Assembly (NCBI GenBank): GCA_964006375.1
Contig: OZ023267.1
Coordinates: forward strand, 16,007,471 to 16,071,470
Direction of reading: 5' to 3'
Source: Tillus elongatus
Taxonomy: Eukaryota; Arthropoda; Insecta; Coleoptera; Cleridae
Length of the DNA stretch: 64,000 nucleotides
Shown piece by piece: positions 40,201-53,748 of this stretch; positions within the stretch are counted from its first letter, which is position 1, and every line of letters starts with the position of its first letter. Under the pieces are notes generated by a model. It was not told where the DNA came from and did not search any database. It saw only the letters and a program-made list of their open reading frames with translations. Made by a program: the position numbers and the translations under genes.

Positions 40201-41146
40201 CAACCCCTCGGCAAGTGGTAGTGGACTTTTCCTTTACGTGATAGTAAATCTTTTTTTCATGCCCGAGGAGGTACCAGGGGCCGGTGAAGTCCCAACGGAC
40301 GTTCCTGGTTCTGGTGTATGAGTCGGTTCCCCTTATAAATAAAAATGAAGATGGCTCCTCCTTGTACAAAAGATTCCGGAGATAAAAAACCCCTGCATTC
40401 GGATCTCCGGGAGAGGGGTGTGCAGAATGCGAGGGCATCAAGATTTAACATATCCTTCTCGAATATATGTGGCCTAAATTCTAACCTGAACTCTGTCCAC
40501 CATTTCGTCCAGGCTAATAGGCCCGAACTCCTCTTCCTCACCGAAACCCAAATCAGTGCCAAAACAGTCACTAATCACCTTAATTTCCCGGGGTATGAGC
40601 TCCTCACTTCCTTTAGGTTGCATGGAGGTGTGTGCGCATTCGTCCGTAGCAATATACCCTGCACCAGACTCCCCAATTTGGAAGCTGGAAGAAAACACAT
40701 TTTGGATGAAACTCTCTCAGGGCTGCAACTAAATTCATATGTTGCATTTACCGGCCAACTTCTGACCACAATTTTGTCCAGCTCTTCAATTAGCTTTCTG
40801 AAAAAATCGACCATCTGATTTCTGAATATCCTTCCTCCGATGTCACTATTCTTGGTGACTTCAATGTCCATAATAAGGAATGGCTAGGATGTTCAAAAAC
40901 CGATCTACAAGGGAGAGCAGTGGAGACCTTCGCAGTCAGCAATTCCTTGGCCAATATGGTTCAGCTACCTACTTACTTTCCTCGCATCCCAACACACAGC
41001 TCAAATCCTTTGGATCTCCTTCTTACCATAAAACCTGAATGCTATAAGATAACAATGGTCGCTCACACCATGGCATGGTCACTGATTCCTACGCAATGCA
41101 ACTCGAGGTCACACAGTCAGCACACCCACGTATCGTTTGGCACGAA
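40201..41146 (+). pseudogene. LINE family A 5' end in array unit 2
   Basis: Same segment as in unit 1 but closer to the family form ('HHFVQANRPELLFLTETQIS'). The first 157 codons (40345-40818) are open from an ATG at the family start because this copy lacks the extra A found in units 1 and 3 near 40390. It has a 14-bp deletion in the 5' UTR (about 40270). It ends at the common cut point. Confidence 0.85.
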
Positions 41147-42196
41147 GGAATAAGAGCACAGGAGAGCTGGGAATTTTTTAATGGTTTGAAAAGAGAGTTC
41201 TCTATACTGTTTTGTTCAGTTTGAATAATTTTGACGAGTGCAGTGATTTATTTGTGTTAAACGTTAACGAGGTTATTTTTAATTTATTGGCGAATGGACG
41301 GCGGCAGTTTTACGTTAGAATTTCGACATGATACAGCTTTATTAATACAAATCGATTGGTTGGCAAGTAACCATTTTTAAACGTCAAGTATTCAGTTTTT
41401 GTATTAAGAGACAAATTATTATCACATTCTTAGCAGGAAGTCGCCTGGTCGACGCAATCATGATTTTCTGTCTCCAGTAGCGATCTTTATTTCTTTGTAA
41501 TTTCCTGTTTTTAGGTGCGCCAGATTTTCCAAAAATTGCCCCCTTGGTCTATCCCTTATATTTTCTTCAAATACGCGTCCTTTATATAGCGTTGCTACAC
41601 AGTTACCAGTAGTAAGCCCATCGGGGGTAATCTCAGGTCATGTTACCTTTGCGTTCTTTCCACAATTCTTTCATTCCTTTGGTCAACAGTAAATCTTGCA
41701 TCGGAACGATCAGTCATCGACTTCTTATTTATCTCTGCAGATTTTGCTGGTGTTTAGACCCCGTCAGTTGGCCTGATTGTTATATTTCATCCCCATAGAA
41801 GCATGCAGGGCACGCTAGCCCTATCGGACCAGTAAAAAAAAATTCTAAAAATAAATTGTATCTCAAAAAAATAACCAAGTTATTTTGATCAATTTTGGTT
41901 GGTATGTTGCCCTTGTTAATACCTTACTCCACGAAAACTTAACTTTCTTGGTTTATAGAAAATTAAGTTATACAAATTTGAAGTATTTAATGATAAATCG
42001 CTACCATACCGAAATTGCTGCGTCCCGAAATTTTCATCACTTTAATTTGACTTTAACACCTCTGGACATAAAGTTTAATTCATTATAACAATTAGTGGAA
42101 TCTCACTCAAATTCAATAAGCTAGGAAAATTCGGGGGGTTAACTGTTGCACTTTATGATAACAAGTAGTTGAGGCATAACCTCAACCCCTCGGCAA

Positions 42197-43152
42197 GTGG
42201 TAGTGGACTTTTCCTTTACGTGATAGTAAATCGTTTTTTCATGCCCGAGCAGGTACCACCCTTTACATCAAGGGGCCGGTGAAGTCTCAACGGACGTTAC
42301 TGGTTCTGGTGTATGAGTCGGTTCCCCTTATAAATAAAAATGAAGATGGCTCCTCCTTGTACAAAAGATTCCGGAGATAAAAAAACCCCTGCATTCGGAT
42401 CTCCGGGAGAGGGGTGTGCAGAATGCGAGGGCATCAAGATTTAACATATCCTTCTCGAATATATGTGGCCTAAATTCTAACCTGAACTCCGTCCACCATT
42501 TCCTCCAGGATAATAGGCCCCAACTTCTCTTCCTCTCCGAAATCCAAATCAGTGACAAAACAGCCACTAATCACCTTAATTTCCCGGGGTATGAGCTCCT
42601 CACTTCCTTTAGGTTGCATGGAGGTGTGTGCGCATTCGTCCGTAGCAATATACCCTGCACCAGACTCCCCAATTTGGAAGCTGGAAGAAAACACATTTTG
42701 GATGAAACTCTCTCAGGGCTGCAACTAAATTCATATGTTGCATTTACCGGCCAACTTCTGACCACAATTTTGTCCAGCTCTTCAATTAGCTTTCTGAAAA
42801 AATCGACCATCTGATTTCTGAATATCCTTCCTCCGATGTCACTATTCTTGGTGACTTCAATGTCCATAATAAGGAATGGCTAGGATGTTCAAAAACCGAT
42901 CTACAAGGAAGAGCAGTGGAGACCTTCGCAGTCAGCAATTCCTTGGCCAATATGGTTCAGCTACCTACTTACTTTCCTCGCATCCCAACACACAGCTCAA
43001 ATCCCTTGGATTTCCTTACTACAAAACCTGAATGCTATAAGTCAGCAGTCACTGCACCTCATGGTCGCTCACGCCACGGCATGGTCACTAATTCCTACGC
43101 AATGCAACTCCAGGTCACACAGTCATCACACCCACGTATCGTTTGGCACAAA
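42197..43152 (+). pseudogene. LINE family A 5' end in array unit 3
   Basis: Near-identical to unit 1 through the first part ('HHFLQDNRPQLLFLSEIQIS'). Its last 150 bp keep a longer, more family-like sequence ('SAVTAPHGRSRHGMV') where units 1 and 2 have lost a few codons. It ends at the same LINE base, followed by the fourth unit. Confidence 0.85.
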
Positions 43153-44097
43153 GGAATAAGAGGACAGGAGAGCTGGGAATTTTTTAATGGTTTGAAAAGA
43201 GAGTTCTCTATACTGTTTTGTTCAGTTTGAATAATTGACGAGTGCAGTGATTTATTTGTGTTAAACGTTAACGAGGTTATTTTTAATTTATTGGCGAATG
43301 GACGGCGGCAGTTTTACGTTAGAATTTCGACATGATACAGCTTTATTGATACAAATCGATTGGTTGGCAAGTAACCATTTTTAAACGTCAAGTACTCGCT
43401 TTTTGTATTAAGAGACAAATTATTACCACATTCTCAGCAGGAAGTCGCCTGGTCGACGCAATCATGATTTTCTGTCTCCAGTAGCGATCTTTATTTCTTT
43501 GTAATTTCCTGTTTTTAGGTGCGCCAGATTTTCCAAAAATTGCCCCCTTGGTCTATCCCTTATATTTTCTTCAAATACGCGTCCTTTATATAGCGTTGCT
43601 AAACAGTTACCAGTAGTAAGCCCGTCGGGGGTAATCTCAGGTCATGTTACCTTTGCGTTCTTTCCACAATTCTTTCATTCCTTTGGTCAACAGTAAATCT
43701 TGCATCGGAACGATCAGTCATCGACTTCCTATTTGCCTCTGCAGATTTCGCTGGTGTTTAGACCCTTTCAGTTGGCCTGATTGTTATATTTCATGCCCAT
43801 AGAAGCATGCAGGGCACGCCAGCCCTATCGGGCCAGTTTTTCTAAAAAAATATATATTTTTTTGTATCTAAAAAAAAACAAGTTATTTTGATCAAATTTG
43901 GTTGGTATGTTGCCCTCGTTAATAGCTTACTCCACAAAAACTTAACTTTCTATGTTTATACAAAATTGAGTTATACAAATTTGAAGCATTTAATGATAAT
44001 TCGATACCATAACGCAATTGCTGCGTCCCGCAATTTTTATCACTTTAATTTGACTTTAACACCTCTGGACATAAAGTTTAATTCATTATAACAATTA

Positions 44098-45280
44098 GGC
44101 TGTTTCTACTATAGAATGATTTTGGTAATTACTCAACAACAGAACACTGCGTTTATCCATCCACTTCAAAACGGCTACACCGTCCCTGGAAACATGCCAA
44201 TCTGACTTTTCTCGTTTCAGAATTTTGTCTGCTTTGAAATCAGGTAGATTGGTTCTCCCACGACGAACTGTCCCACAAGAGTAAATTCTATCTTGAAGCA
44301 GATCTTGCTAAAGCTGCACAGAGTTGACAAAATTGTCGAAATAAACTCTGTGGTATTTACCAACTAAGCTTCTTATCAGGTCTTTTACAATACGACTTCC
44401 TAAGTTTTTTTTAACAGCATCACTAACTTTACCCGTATATATTTGAGATTGGCCTATATAACCGGTAGAATCGGCTCGTATCCAAACTTTATATCCACGT
44501 TTGGTCGGTTTCATCGGCATATACTGGCGGATGTTACTTCGTCCTTTGAATTTGATCATCGATTTATCGATTGATTAGTATTCATTTGGATGTAATGCTG
44601 CAGCGTAAGTCTCTGATAATTTCGTCAGTAGTGGCCTTACTTTGTACAACTTATCAAACCCCATTTCCTATTTATCGGGTTGCAAAGCATTATCATTCAG
44701 ATGTAAGTTGGTAAGTAGCCATGCAAATATGTTCCTTGAAATTGCAGAACTTATATAGATGTCTCTCATTTCTTCTCTGGATGACCAGTAACCTCGATAG
44801 CTAGGCATCTTATGATCATATCTACTTCGAAGTATTAGTAGGTACATATGGTTTTTGGCAATTTTTCTAGACAGCGTACAAGTTAGTTTGAAACACAATA
44901 TAATTTATAAGCTCTTCTGGGAACAGATGAAGAAACATATCTTTTGGGCTCTCCACACTTTCTGGCACGTCAGGACCAGTTTGCTTTGAAAATGATTCTA
45001 CTATAGTAGTGAACTGACGATCGTTTGTCCAGGAAATTGAACCTCTACATAGTTTAGTGCGTAGTGCGGACAATGAGATGTCATCATCAGGCTCATAGTC
45101 ACTATCTTTTACATGTTCGTCTGATTCGTACCAGATTTCCATTGATTCTATATCAAACAGTTCTTGGCTTGGGTCTGGCAGCTCTGCTTGATTTGAAAGC
45201 TCAGCATCTACATCATATGTGATAGATTCAATATCGCTTGGAATATCGTCTAAAATTGCCCAAATTTCTCTTTGAGACAT
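44098..45280 (-). pseudogene. piggyBac transposase, truncated with nonsense changes
   Basis: The start is M-S-Q-R-E at 45280. Residues 1-100 are acidic (the usual disordered N-terminal region). 'FLHLFPEELINYIVFQTNLYA' and 'HKMPSYRGYWSSREEMRD' belong to the DDBD region. 'SIDKSMIKFKGRSNIRQYMP' carries the first catalytic D and 'KYHRVYFDNF' the second. The tail 'YSCGTVRRGRTNLP' and 'DKRSVLLLSNY' precedes the break at 44098, so the third catalytic D is gone. Lesions: a frameshift near 44880, TAG near 44670, TAA near 44577 and TAG near 44309, each otherwise in the family frame. Few lesions in about 1.2 kb suggest moderate age. The insertion post-dates formation of the fourth array unit. Confidence 0.88.
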
Positions 45281-45723
45281 TGCCTCTTAATCTTCACACG
45301 TCCACTTATCTTTACAACCTACAAAATAATAGCACGTTAGCCCGGTGGTTATCAGCAGTGACCACACATATTACATGTCATGCGAAGAAATTATAATCAG
45401 ACACTGAAGCAATTACACTAATAATGTGTTTGTATGATAATATTTTATAACTTTCCAGACATTTTGCAGAATATTTTCCAAGAAAAATCAGAAAAACAGG
45501 TATAACACAAACTTAACCTGCACACATGAAAAACGCGCGGAAGGTAATGACTAATTCCAGACGAATTGAGATTGAACAATTGAATAAATGCCACTAAGAG
45601 GGACTAGTGGACATAGGCAACCCATTATACATCATGGCACTAATTGGAAACCAGTTGGCATTGCTACAACCGATTTCATAGAAGGTGATTTCTGTCACTA
45701 ACCAGTTGTCTTCAAAGGGTTAA
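44098..45723 (-). mobile_element. piggyBac-like transposon, one end lost
   Basis: On the minus strand the element starts at TTAA (45720-45723) followed by CCCTTTGAAG (45710-45719), a classic piggyBac target site and terminal repeat. It then has a 430-bp leader and the transposase gene, and stops abruptly at 44098 within the gene, where array DNA resumes. The second TIR and TTAA are missing, so the left boundary is a deletion and not a transposition end. Confidence 0.85.
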
Positions 45724-46833
45724 TAAACTCGGAATATTATGAATAAATCGGGGGTTAACTGTTGCAGTTTATGATAACAAGTAGTTGAGGCATAACCTGT
45801 ATTATTAACTTAGGTATATCTAAAGAGATTTTCGGGTGCTACAAAAAGCATAAAAACTTTAGAAATTCAATTGGCAAAAGGACGGTAAACGCTGACGGAT
45901 AATGAAGAGCAGTGTACGAGATAAAACGCAGAGGAAGTAATATAATGATTTATTGTGACATGCGTTTCAAAGATAATTTATTTCAATTTGTTTCGTGAGG
46001 CGTTCGAATTCTGCGATGTGGTAAAAGTAATCTAAAAGTAATTTCAGACACTTCACTTCTCAATAACGAAGTAAGACCGTACGGCTGTCAGTTTTAAAGC
46101 TCAGAGAGAGGCGACGGCCTGCGCCAAACACAAGACAATTTCCCCGTATCTGCATACATTTTTAAAACAAAAGACGACTATCTGGGAAACACATGTACAA
46201 CCGAGACGTAATGGCCTACCCAGAACGTGAGAGTTTTATTAGTATTGTGTTTGCGGTTTGAAGATCAGGTGTGCCTTGCACGGCTCCAATAAATAATGAT
46301 GTGAAGTTCCTGCGGATGCGGTGGAACTAGCGGGATCGCGTCTTACTTCTCACTTATTGCTTTTGCAGAATAATGCATAGGCAATCTAAACATCGATGTG
46401 GCTTTGATTAATGGCGGTACAAATGCCCCACACAAACTAGACAAGGGACCAATCTACATCGATTCGCCGGCACAATATAATCTATTGTGTGTTATAGCCA
46501 TATGATCATTAATAATAGAAAATCTTTCATGAATTATATATCAGAATGATGCATCTACTGAATGCCAAAGTGTTACTCGGATATGGATCGATGATGGAAA
46601 GATAGGGCTTTGTCAGCAGCTTTGTGTACCTACTTCTTCGTTACTACATAATTTGTTGAATATACGGTAACGTCAATGGCCTTTATTTATGACCCATCAT
46701 TTATAGGTATAGATTTTAATGTTGTAAAATGACAGTTGTTGAAAGCACATTCTACATAACATTCATAAGTGAAGATTGGAACTTGTGGTGATCACCCATA
46801 AGCACACTTGGAGAACACAAATCACCACAATAC
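45724..46833. other. End of array homology, then unassigned DNA
   Basis: About 45745-45799 ('gggggttaactgttgca', 'aacaagtagttgaggcataa') matches the array unit just before its LINE junction. At 45800 the match stops exactly where other units switch to LINE, so this is probably the LINE-free (empty) version of the locus. From there to 46833 nothing is recognised. Confidence 0.55.
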
Positions 46834-46903
46834 ATTTAAAAAAACTTGACGATCGTTTCACTAAACAAGTTAGCCTCGTCAGAGGATGAATAATTCTAAA
46901 TAT
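46834..46903 (-). ncRNA. Hammerhead ribozyme-like motif, second PLE-type copy
   Basis: On the minus strand: outer stem I 'atttagaat' (about 46894-46902), then CATCCT, core CTGACGA (variable seventh position C), one extra G, stem II gctaa/ttagt around a small loop, GAA, stem III AC-GATC-GT and cleavage triplet GTC (about 46848-46850), then the outer stem I partner 'tttttaaat'. Stem III is intact here, unlike the 4351 copy, while the inner stem I is weaker (CCT with AAG). The outer stem pairs in both copies despite base changes. Flanking text ('ggtgatttgtgttctccaag') proves common descent with the 4351-4470 region. Confidence 0.62.
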
Positions 46904-47135
46904 CTTATATACACAACTCTATTTATATTCTTCTGTAGGTAGTCGGTCACTAACGACTTAGAGAGGTGCAACGACACCAAAAATTAACATATTTCGTTTG
47001 GCGGAAATATCTGTGTTCTTTTATGACATATCGGACGTGCTTATGCCGGTATTTATCTTATATAGTAATCTATCAGGCGACTACCCATAGGCGACGGAGT
47101 GAGATTCATACACTTCTTATTATTACTATATTTAG

Positions 47136-47138
<3 letters not shown>
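46904..47138. other. PLE-type flank, unassigned
   Basis: Less than 240 bp, no coding sign; the part next to the ribozyme motif is alignable with 4325-4350. Confidence 0.35.

Positions 47139-47213
<75 letters not shown>
47139..47213. repeat. (TA)n microsatellite
   Basis: TA dinucleotide tract; flanks do not match the TA-core family. Confidence 0.97.
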
Positions 47214-48342
<1,129 letters not shown>

Positions 48343-48439
48343 TTTCGAAGGCGTTTTTCTGTCCTGGATATCTAAGATTTATTATTAATTTTAGATTGTC
48401 CTCATTAACGTGGTGATTATTATCCTAAATACATCAGGC

Positions 48440-49395
48440 GACGGAAGATATATCTATAGTACCGTATCTTAATGGTGCCAAATATTCTTTGAATCTAACT
48501 CTAATAAATCTGTTTGTTTGTCCGATGTATTTAAGATCACACTCTTTACAACTTATTTCATAAGTTCCCGACATTTTGGTCGTTTTTTTCTCTTAGGGCT
48601 GGTCTGCGGCCTTGCTGCCCTGATAGCACTGGTATTTTGGCCGTACTATCCTTTTCTGTTGGGTTACCTAGCAAGTTTTTTTAAAGTATTTTTTTCGATA
48701 ATGTTAGTTGCAGATTGGCTTTTTTTTAATGGTATCTAGATCTTTCGTAATTCTAGGTTCAAATGGTAAGCAAATAAAGTTTTTTCTGTATTCTCTCTTC
48801 TAAAAGTCGCTGATTCCGCTAACATTTTCTTTGTTTTCTGTTTGCTAATTAATTTCTCTACTAGGCAAGCAGTGTATCCGTTATATCGGCCACATTCTTA
48901 ATATACTTTAATTCTTTGGTATATATACTTTTACTTTATTAGCCTGTTTACTAAAAAATTCATAGCGGCCAATTTTTTTTGTGCGTACGTATGATGTGAG
49001 CCATTCGGAATGTAGCTGAGAGTGGTGGCTTCCTTTCTATGGACATTGAATTCTAAGGTGTCTTTATTTTTTATAATCAGTAAATCTAGGAAGGGTAATA
49101 TATTATTAATTTCTAATTCGTGCGTAAATTTTATAGAATTAAATTTAATGTATAATTTGGCAATAGAACCTTCTATTATGCAAATGTTTGTGTTAAATAG
49201 TGCCAAGATATCATCCACGTAACAAAATGACACTGGAGGAAAATACTCAGTTTCACTCTTTAGATCTGTTTCAAATCTACTTATGAAAAAGTTTGCAATA
49301 AATGGCGATAGCGGGTTGTCCATTGCCGCCTTTGAGTTTGTTCAAAAAACGCATTCTTGAATTGAAAAATATTTTGTTTAATGCAAAAGTTTGTT
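48440..49395 (-). pseudogene. Penelope-like element: RT C-terminal part and decayed GIY-YIG
   Basis: The open part (49323-48931) reads 'MDNPLSPFIANFFISRFETD', 'FCYVDDILALF' (the PLE RT catalytic motif), 'LPFLDLLIIKN' and 'SYIPNGSHHTYAQKK', then 'AAMNFLVNRLIK'. Upstream, 'FKNAFFEQT' lies in another frame, as expected just before 'KGxAMGxPLSP'. Downstream, the linker ('YTKELKYIKNVADIT') and the nuclease region ('RFIRVRFKEYLAPLRYGT') persist with frame shifts and stops to about 48440, with a G/T-rich insertion-like patch near 48590-48640. The telomerase-like RT core is cut at about 49395, next to a TA-core end hairpin. It is related to, but clearly diverged from, the copy at 3381. Confidence 0.82.
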
Positions 49396-50806
49396 TCGCC
49401 ATCTCCTTATTAGTGAATTTTTATATGAAAATTAACTAATAAAGTGACCATACAACCAGTAACTTAAAGTTAGGTAGCATATTTATTACAATTTAGTTAT
49501 AGAAACTCACGAAAACACAAAAACATTCATAATAAACACCAAAACTTAGGTCCTTTAGTATTAAATCATCTGAAAAATTCCTATAATAATTGGAAACAGC
49601 AAAGTTTCCGAATATCTATTTGTGTAACACAAACTTGGATCGTCAGTCGGAACTGTTACAAGAACCTTAATTAATTATTTATTCACAAAATACACACACA
49701 CACCCTATTTCAGTATTAGATCAAACTGTCCTGTAATTTCTTGATGAACATCTAATTCAGTTTGAAAGATGGTTCTGTTAATAATTTAGTTTCTTTCCAA
49801 TTTTATCCTCGGAACTTTAGTTGATTTTCTGTGCAAGTTACAGTTGACGGATTCCATCATGTATTTCACTTTTAGAGGCCAGAGAGAAAATCCCAAAGGA
49901 GCGGGCAACTTCACGCGCCAACTTCTTTACTTGCTTGTTAATGGAGTTTGTTCTCGGATGGACGTCTACTACTGGGCTCAGAATGTGCGGAATTTCACCT
50001 ATCACACTCACCGTTCCGACCTTCCATCCTTAAGAAGCCTAAAGCCTAATGTAATTCCACACTTTTATTAGAATTTCCTTCCATGGGCATCAAGATTTTG
50101 GCACCCGTTAACTCACAGTATATTTCGTTTCCAAAGAGCGTTTGCTAACTAAAATGCGTTACAAGATCAACACATCAAACGTCTAAACTCGGAAAATATA
50201 TTTTGGGTATTGTAATTATGTTATTATGTTTATTTCTCACGGTCCCTTGTTAATTTTTGTTAGCTTTATTAGAGCTAATTTTTGTAGGCCTTGCTTACGT
50301 GGTTTGTCTCCTGCTTATTACGCTTTTACCTAACTAAATCTATCACAAAACTGTAGTTTCCTGCTTTTAATTTTATTAACCGATTAAAGACCATTTTTTG
50401 TGATAATTCACAAATTGTGACACGTATTATTTCTAAATACCATACATTGCTATGGTATTGCACTTTTAATTATTGAGCATGAGAATTTTAATTATTATGG
50501 GTTTTCCTCTTTCTTATAAAGTACTTATTTTTATTGTCCACTTAAAGGATTCACATTAAAAAAATCAAATTTTTGCCAATATTTCTTTACTTACCATTGT
50601 ATCTGCAAATTTTTCTCTTATCTCGCGGGTAGAGGTCTAATATTGGGCAAACATTTTTGTTTTCATTTAACTTGTTTGTAATTTTATATAATGCATTTTA
50701 AGTGGTAGAAGTTTTGTTAAAACATTCTCAATTGAGTTTTTATTAATTTTATTCTTTTAATTTATGATTATTTAAACATAGGCTCATATAGTGATATATA
50801 TTTATT
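49396..50806. other. TA-core end hairpin, then unassigned DNA
   Basis: The hairpin 'attagtgaatttttat' / 'aaaattaactaat' lies at 49412-49440. The rest is AT-rich without recognised genes or repeats. Confidence 0.4.
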
Positions 50807-51535
<729 letters not shown>

Positions 51536-52506
51536 AGGTCAATTTAATCAGGCTATATATAAACAAAATCTATAATGTTTTATTTCTGATAATTTAAAGT
51601 CTTTTCAAAACATATCACATAAAAACATTATTTATCGTTGTTAATGAATCAAACAAATTAAAAGCTTATTGTAACAATGAATTAAACTATATTCTATGAC
51701 TACGTCATTGATTCGGCCTTTATCAGGATATCCCCCTTAATGTTATCAATATACACAAAAATCACCAATGTAACAGAAAAATCACTAAAACTAAACACAC
51801 AATATAAAAGTCTGCACATTTATAGTTGCAATATTCACAAAATGGACTTACTGATTAGAACGTCTCTAATTGGTTTTTCATTTGAGATTCGGATTATTCG
51901 CTATTGGACCGTCTCTATTTTGATTTTATTCTCGCCAATTTGTGGTCATTATTTATTATCGAGCTTATTTTGAATAACCCTTTTGCACTGAAAATTCTCT
52001 TCTATTTGGTTACTATTGTTGGTTAATATCCATATCCTGTAGCTCTTTATTATTCTTTTCAAGCATTTGATTCGCGTGAGAATTACACTCAACAAATCAT
52101 CTTTTCTTTATTAAAAGTTCTTTACATGCTGGCAGTTCCAGCTCGAATTTCTGAATAATTCCCTTTTCACTTTGAATATGTTCGCTTCTATAAAACTGAA
52201 AACGTCTCTCTCTTTTTAAAGGCAGGCTGCGCGACAGAGTTCGCTAGCACGCAACCTCGCTATCGTCCAACCTGCTTATCAAGTACGCAAAAAACTGTCT
52301 CCACGTTTCACTGATAACATTGTGTGCCTTTTTGTAATTTATTCAGAATTTTTTTTATCGTTAACCTTATCTCCTAAATACAATGTCTATACATACTTAC
52401 ATATATTCATTCGACCATATAAAAATATTTTCCTTAACAATATTAATCAAATCAAAGCATTGTTCCGTATTCTTTAAATTCCAATTTCTATTTTTAAGTC
52501 ATAGCA

Positions 52507-52508
<2 letters not shown>
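51536..52508. other. Unassigned DNA
   Basis: No gene or known repeat; a less AT-rich patch (about 52225-52290) has no recognisable feature. Confidence 0.3.

Positions 52509-52600
<92 letters not shown>
52509..52600. repeat. (TA)n microsatellite
   Basis: TA tract; flanks not of the TA-core family. Confidence 0.97.
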
Positions 52601-52602
<2 letters not shown>

Positions 52603-52874
52603 TAGTAGCGTTCCTAGCAATACTTAACTGATATGAATGACACTTGGCACATATCTTCATTGTATTAAGACCCCGGACGAGTTCGTAAATCAGCTATAAC
52701 GGACATTTCCCCCCCAAGAATATACAAAAATATTTTCCAAATCGCTATATTTTTGAAAGTATTAAAGTAACTGGAATGAGACTTTACATGTGGCCAGAAA
52801 TTGTATAAACAAATCTACGTTGTAAATTCTAAGTAATTTAGTTCACAAAATTTAGAATTTTAATTTAATAATCA

Positions 52875-53049
<175 letters not shown>

Positions 53050-53340
53050 CTACTTAGTCGTTAAAGTCCAATGCCTAGCAGACAGAGTAGTTAACTGCCA
53101 TGCGTAAATTGATTCATACAACATTCATAAAACATGCTACCCGAACCGACAATCGTGAAATCTCGGACACAATTATCCTAAATAACAGACGACATAAAAT
53201 TAAAAATTTGTCAATTGATTGTTTTTTATGATATTGTGGAGGCCAATACTTGCTGTAAATCGATTGTCAACTTAGGTAAATGAACAAATTGATTTACACT
53301 ATTTTATAGGATATATATGTATAACTGCGTGCAGATTCAC

Positions 53341-53400
53341 TGAAGCGCTCAGCTTTATCAAATACAAAATGTTCTGTATTTGATAAATCCGAGCACTTCG
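53341..53400. repeat. Imperfect inverted repeat beside the Ty3 element
   Basis: The inner arms 53354-53366 and 53375-53387 are perfect complements (tttatcaaataca and its complement) with an 8-nt loop; pairing continues outward with few mismatches to 53341 and 53400. It lies directly at the truncated edge of the 5' LTR. Confidence 0.85.
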
Positions 53401-53403
53401 GCT

Positions 53404-53583
53404 AGTCAGCAGCAAGTGTTGGTGTATAAGAAGCGATCATAGAAGGTGGATAGTAATAGTAATAGAGATAAATATTTTAGTCTATGTGCTTATTATGTTG
53501 AAAAATAGTTGGTTATAATAATTAGTAGTTTGAAAAGCTGTGTTTTGTTAGTCAACAAATCCAGAACCCCGTAGAATGGAACA
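53404..53583 (+). repeat. 5' LTR remnant (right 180 bp)
   Basis: Matches 56237-56436 of the 3' LTR ('gttggtgtataagaagcgat', 'aatagttggttataata', 'gctgtgttttgttagtcaac'). The left 230 bp of the LTR are missing, and a short internal block ('tggaatatagttctatgg' in the 3' LTR) is also absent here. The two LTRs differ at many positions, so the insertion is not recent. Confidence 0.85.
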
Positions 53584-53585
53584 AC

Positions 53586-53604
53586 TGATGTCAGAAGTGG
53601 GATT
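53586..53604 (+). other. Primer-binding site, tRNA-Leu type
   Basis: TGATGTCAGAAGTGGGATT begins two bases after the LTR end. It complements the 3' end of an insect-type leucine tRNA (ending ...CCCACTTCTGACA plus CCA) at 18 of 19 positions. The tRNA sequence is recalled, not looked up. Confidence 0.6.
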
Positions 53605-53748
53605 TTCAAGCTGCTAGCGGAAATATTTTTCAGAATATTCGTTAAACACCGTGGAAATTTCTAGAATCTCTGGAAGATCAATGTCAGCAGTAATTCATAA
53701 CTGGGTGTTTGAAACAGAATAAACTGTGCACCGGCTTTAAGTACGTCT

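Larger units (their letters stand above)
37173..44098. repeat. Tandem array of about 2-kb chimeric units (3 full + 1 partial)
   Basis: Units begin at 37173, 39168, 41147 and 43153 ('ggaataagagcacaggagag'; fourth unit 'aagaggacagg'); spacings are 1995, 1979 and 2006 bp. Each full unit has about 1.03 kb of non-LINE DNA, which includes a TA-core short-form fragment ('ataccgaaattgctgcgtcc' at about 38030, 40025, 42005 and, less changed, 43995). About 0.95 kb of the 5' end of LINE family A follows, always cut at the same LINE base ('cgtatcgtttggcac'). Diagnostic variants in the middle of the units alternate: units 1 and 3 agree against units 2 and 4. The fourth unit is broken at 44098 by piggyBac DNA and continues briefly at about 45745-45799. 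Confidence 0.93.

Noticed and set aside
48518..48739. 73-codon hydrophobic frame that could be taken for a membrane protein
   Set aside because: It is antisense to the decayed PLE nuclease region and lacks any independent support.
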